Below, piece after piece: positions 63,905-64,000 of a DNA stretch of 64,000 nucleotides. The position numbers were made by a program, and so were the translations under genes. The stretch spans positions 1,054,001-1,118,000 of the forward strand of contig NZ_JAAIVI010000017.1 of the NCBI RefSeq assembly GCF_011008905.1, read 5' to 3'. This DNA comes from Wenzhouxiangella sp. XN201 (GTDB lineage Bacteria > Pseudomonadota > Gammaproteobacteria > Xanthomonadales > Wenzhouxiangellaceae). Position 1 is the first letter of the stretch, and every line of letters starts with the position of its first letter. The notes under the pieces were generated by a model. The model was not told the DNA's origin. It did no database searches and worked only from the letters and a program-made list of their open reading frames with translations.

Positions 63905-64000
63905 TCGAAAGTTTGCATTTGCTCACAATCTGCGCAAGATTCTGCGTGCATGAATCAATTGAGCGGGTGACGTGATCGAGGCCAGCGGCTATCATCCCGG

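Overview
The window is a high-GC chromosomal segment of a Gram-negative bacterium, most likely a gammaproteobacterium close to the Xanthomonadales or Wenzhouxiangella. The pointers are the gene content (T-protein TyrA, the EF-P paralogue EfpL/YeiP, ArfB, a PHA-granule small protein, secreted DUF11 and S8 proteins), an IPTL-like C-terminal anchor, and CRP-type TGTGA-N6-TCACA palindromes. This placement is inferred; no marker gene was aligned. There is no phage, plasmid, CRISPR array or recognisable transposase.

Layout. 1-4157: a partial secreted protein, a CRP-type site, the nadA-nadC NAD biosynthesis operon and a saccharopine-dehydrogenase-like reductase. 4158-11161: an alcohol dehydrogenase, an FMN glutamate-synthase-like oxidoreductase and an efpL-tyrA pair, separated by three copies (A, B, C) of a large repeat. 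11162-16715: a sensor kinase, receiver protein, receiver-GGDEF-EAL protein and PHA-type small protein in one operon. 16801-24465: a ThrE-type exporter, PhzF, a propeller diguanylate cyclase and two paralogous secreted amidohydrolases, followed by repeat copy D. 25300-32740: arfB, small membrane proteins, a GNAT enzyme, a membrane protein/winged-helix/UppS operon with a clear operator and promoter, a TPR lipoprotein, a Sco protein and an Acg-like nitroreductase. 32892-37221: a four-gene operon (TPP enzyme, SBF transporter, epimerase, TauE/SafE). 37453-43304: an RND permease, its adaptor and a CadC-like regulator. 43484-50239: a cyclase, a probable gene remnant, a DSD1-type PLP enzyme, a serine hydrolase and ppc. 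50366-56471: a large surface protein, secreted proteins and a zinc metalloprotease. 56521-63751: tRNA-Thr(CGU), a glycosyltransferase/sulfotransferase pair, a histidine phosphatase, an M20 peptidase, apt and a subtilisin-like protease.

The most unusual signal is the repeat. Four intergenic copies of about 0.75-0.83 kb share a core of nearly constant size (423-425 bp), bounded by two hairpins in inverted orientation. Each core is flanked by a variable number of inward-pointing units. The stems of the unit hairpins differ between copies in a compensatory way, and the centre has no shared reading frame, so the element looks like structured DNA or RNA or a non-autonomous mobile element.

Regulatory signals also stand out: three CRP-type palindromes upstream of genes for secreted proteins, one of them inside a promoter spacer, and a perfect 17-bp palindrome next to a near-consensus sigma-70 promoter that would give a leaderless mRNA. 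Much of the remaining content serves signalling (c-di-GMP, a kinase, a ToxR-like regulator) and extracellular or envelope functions.
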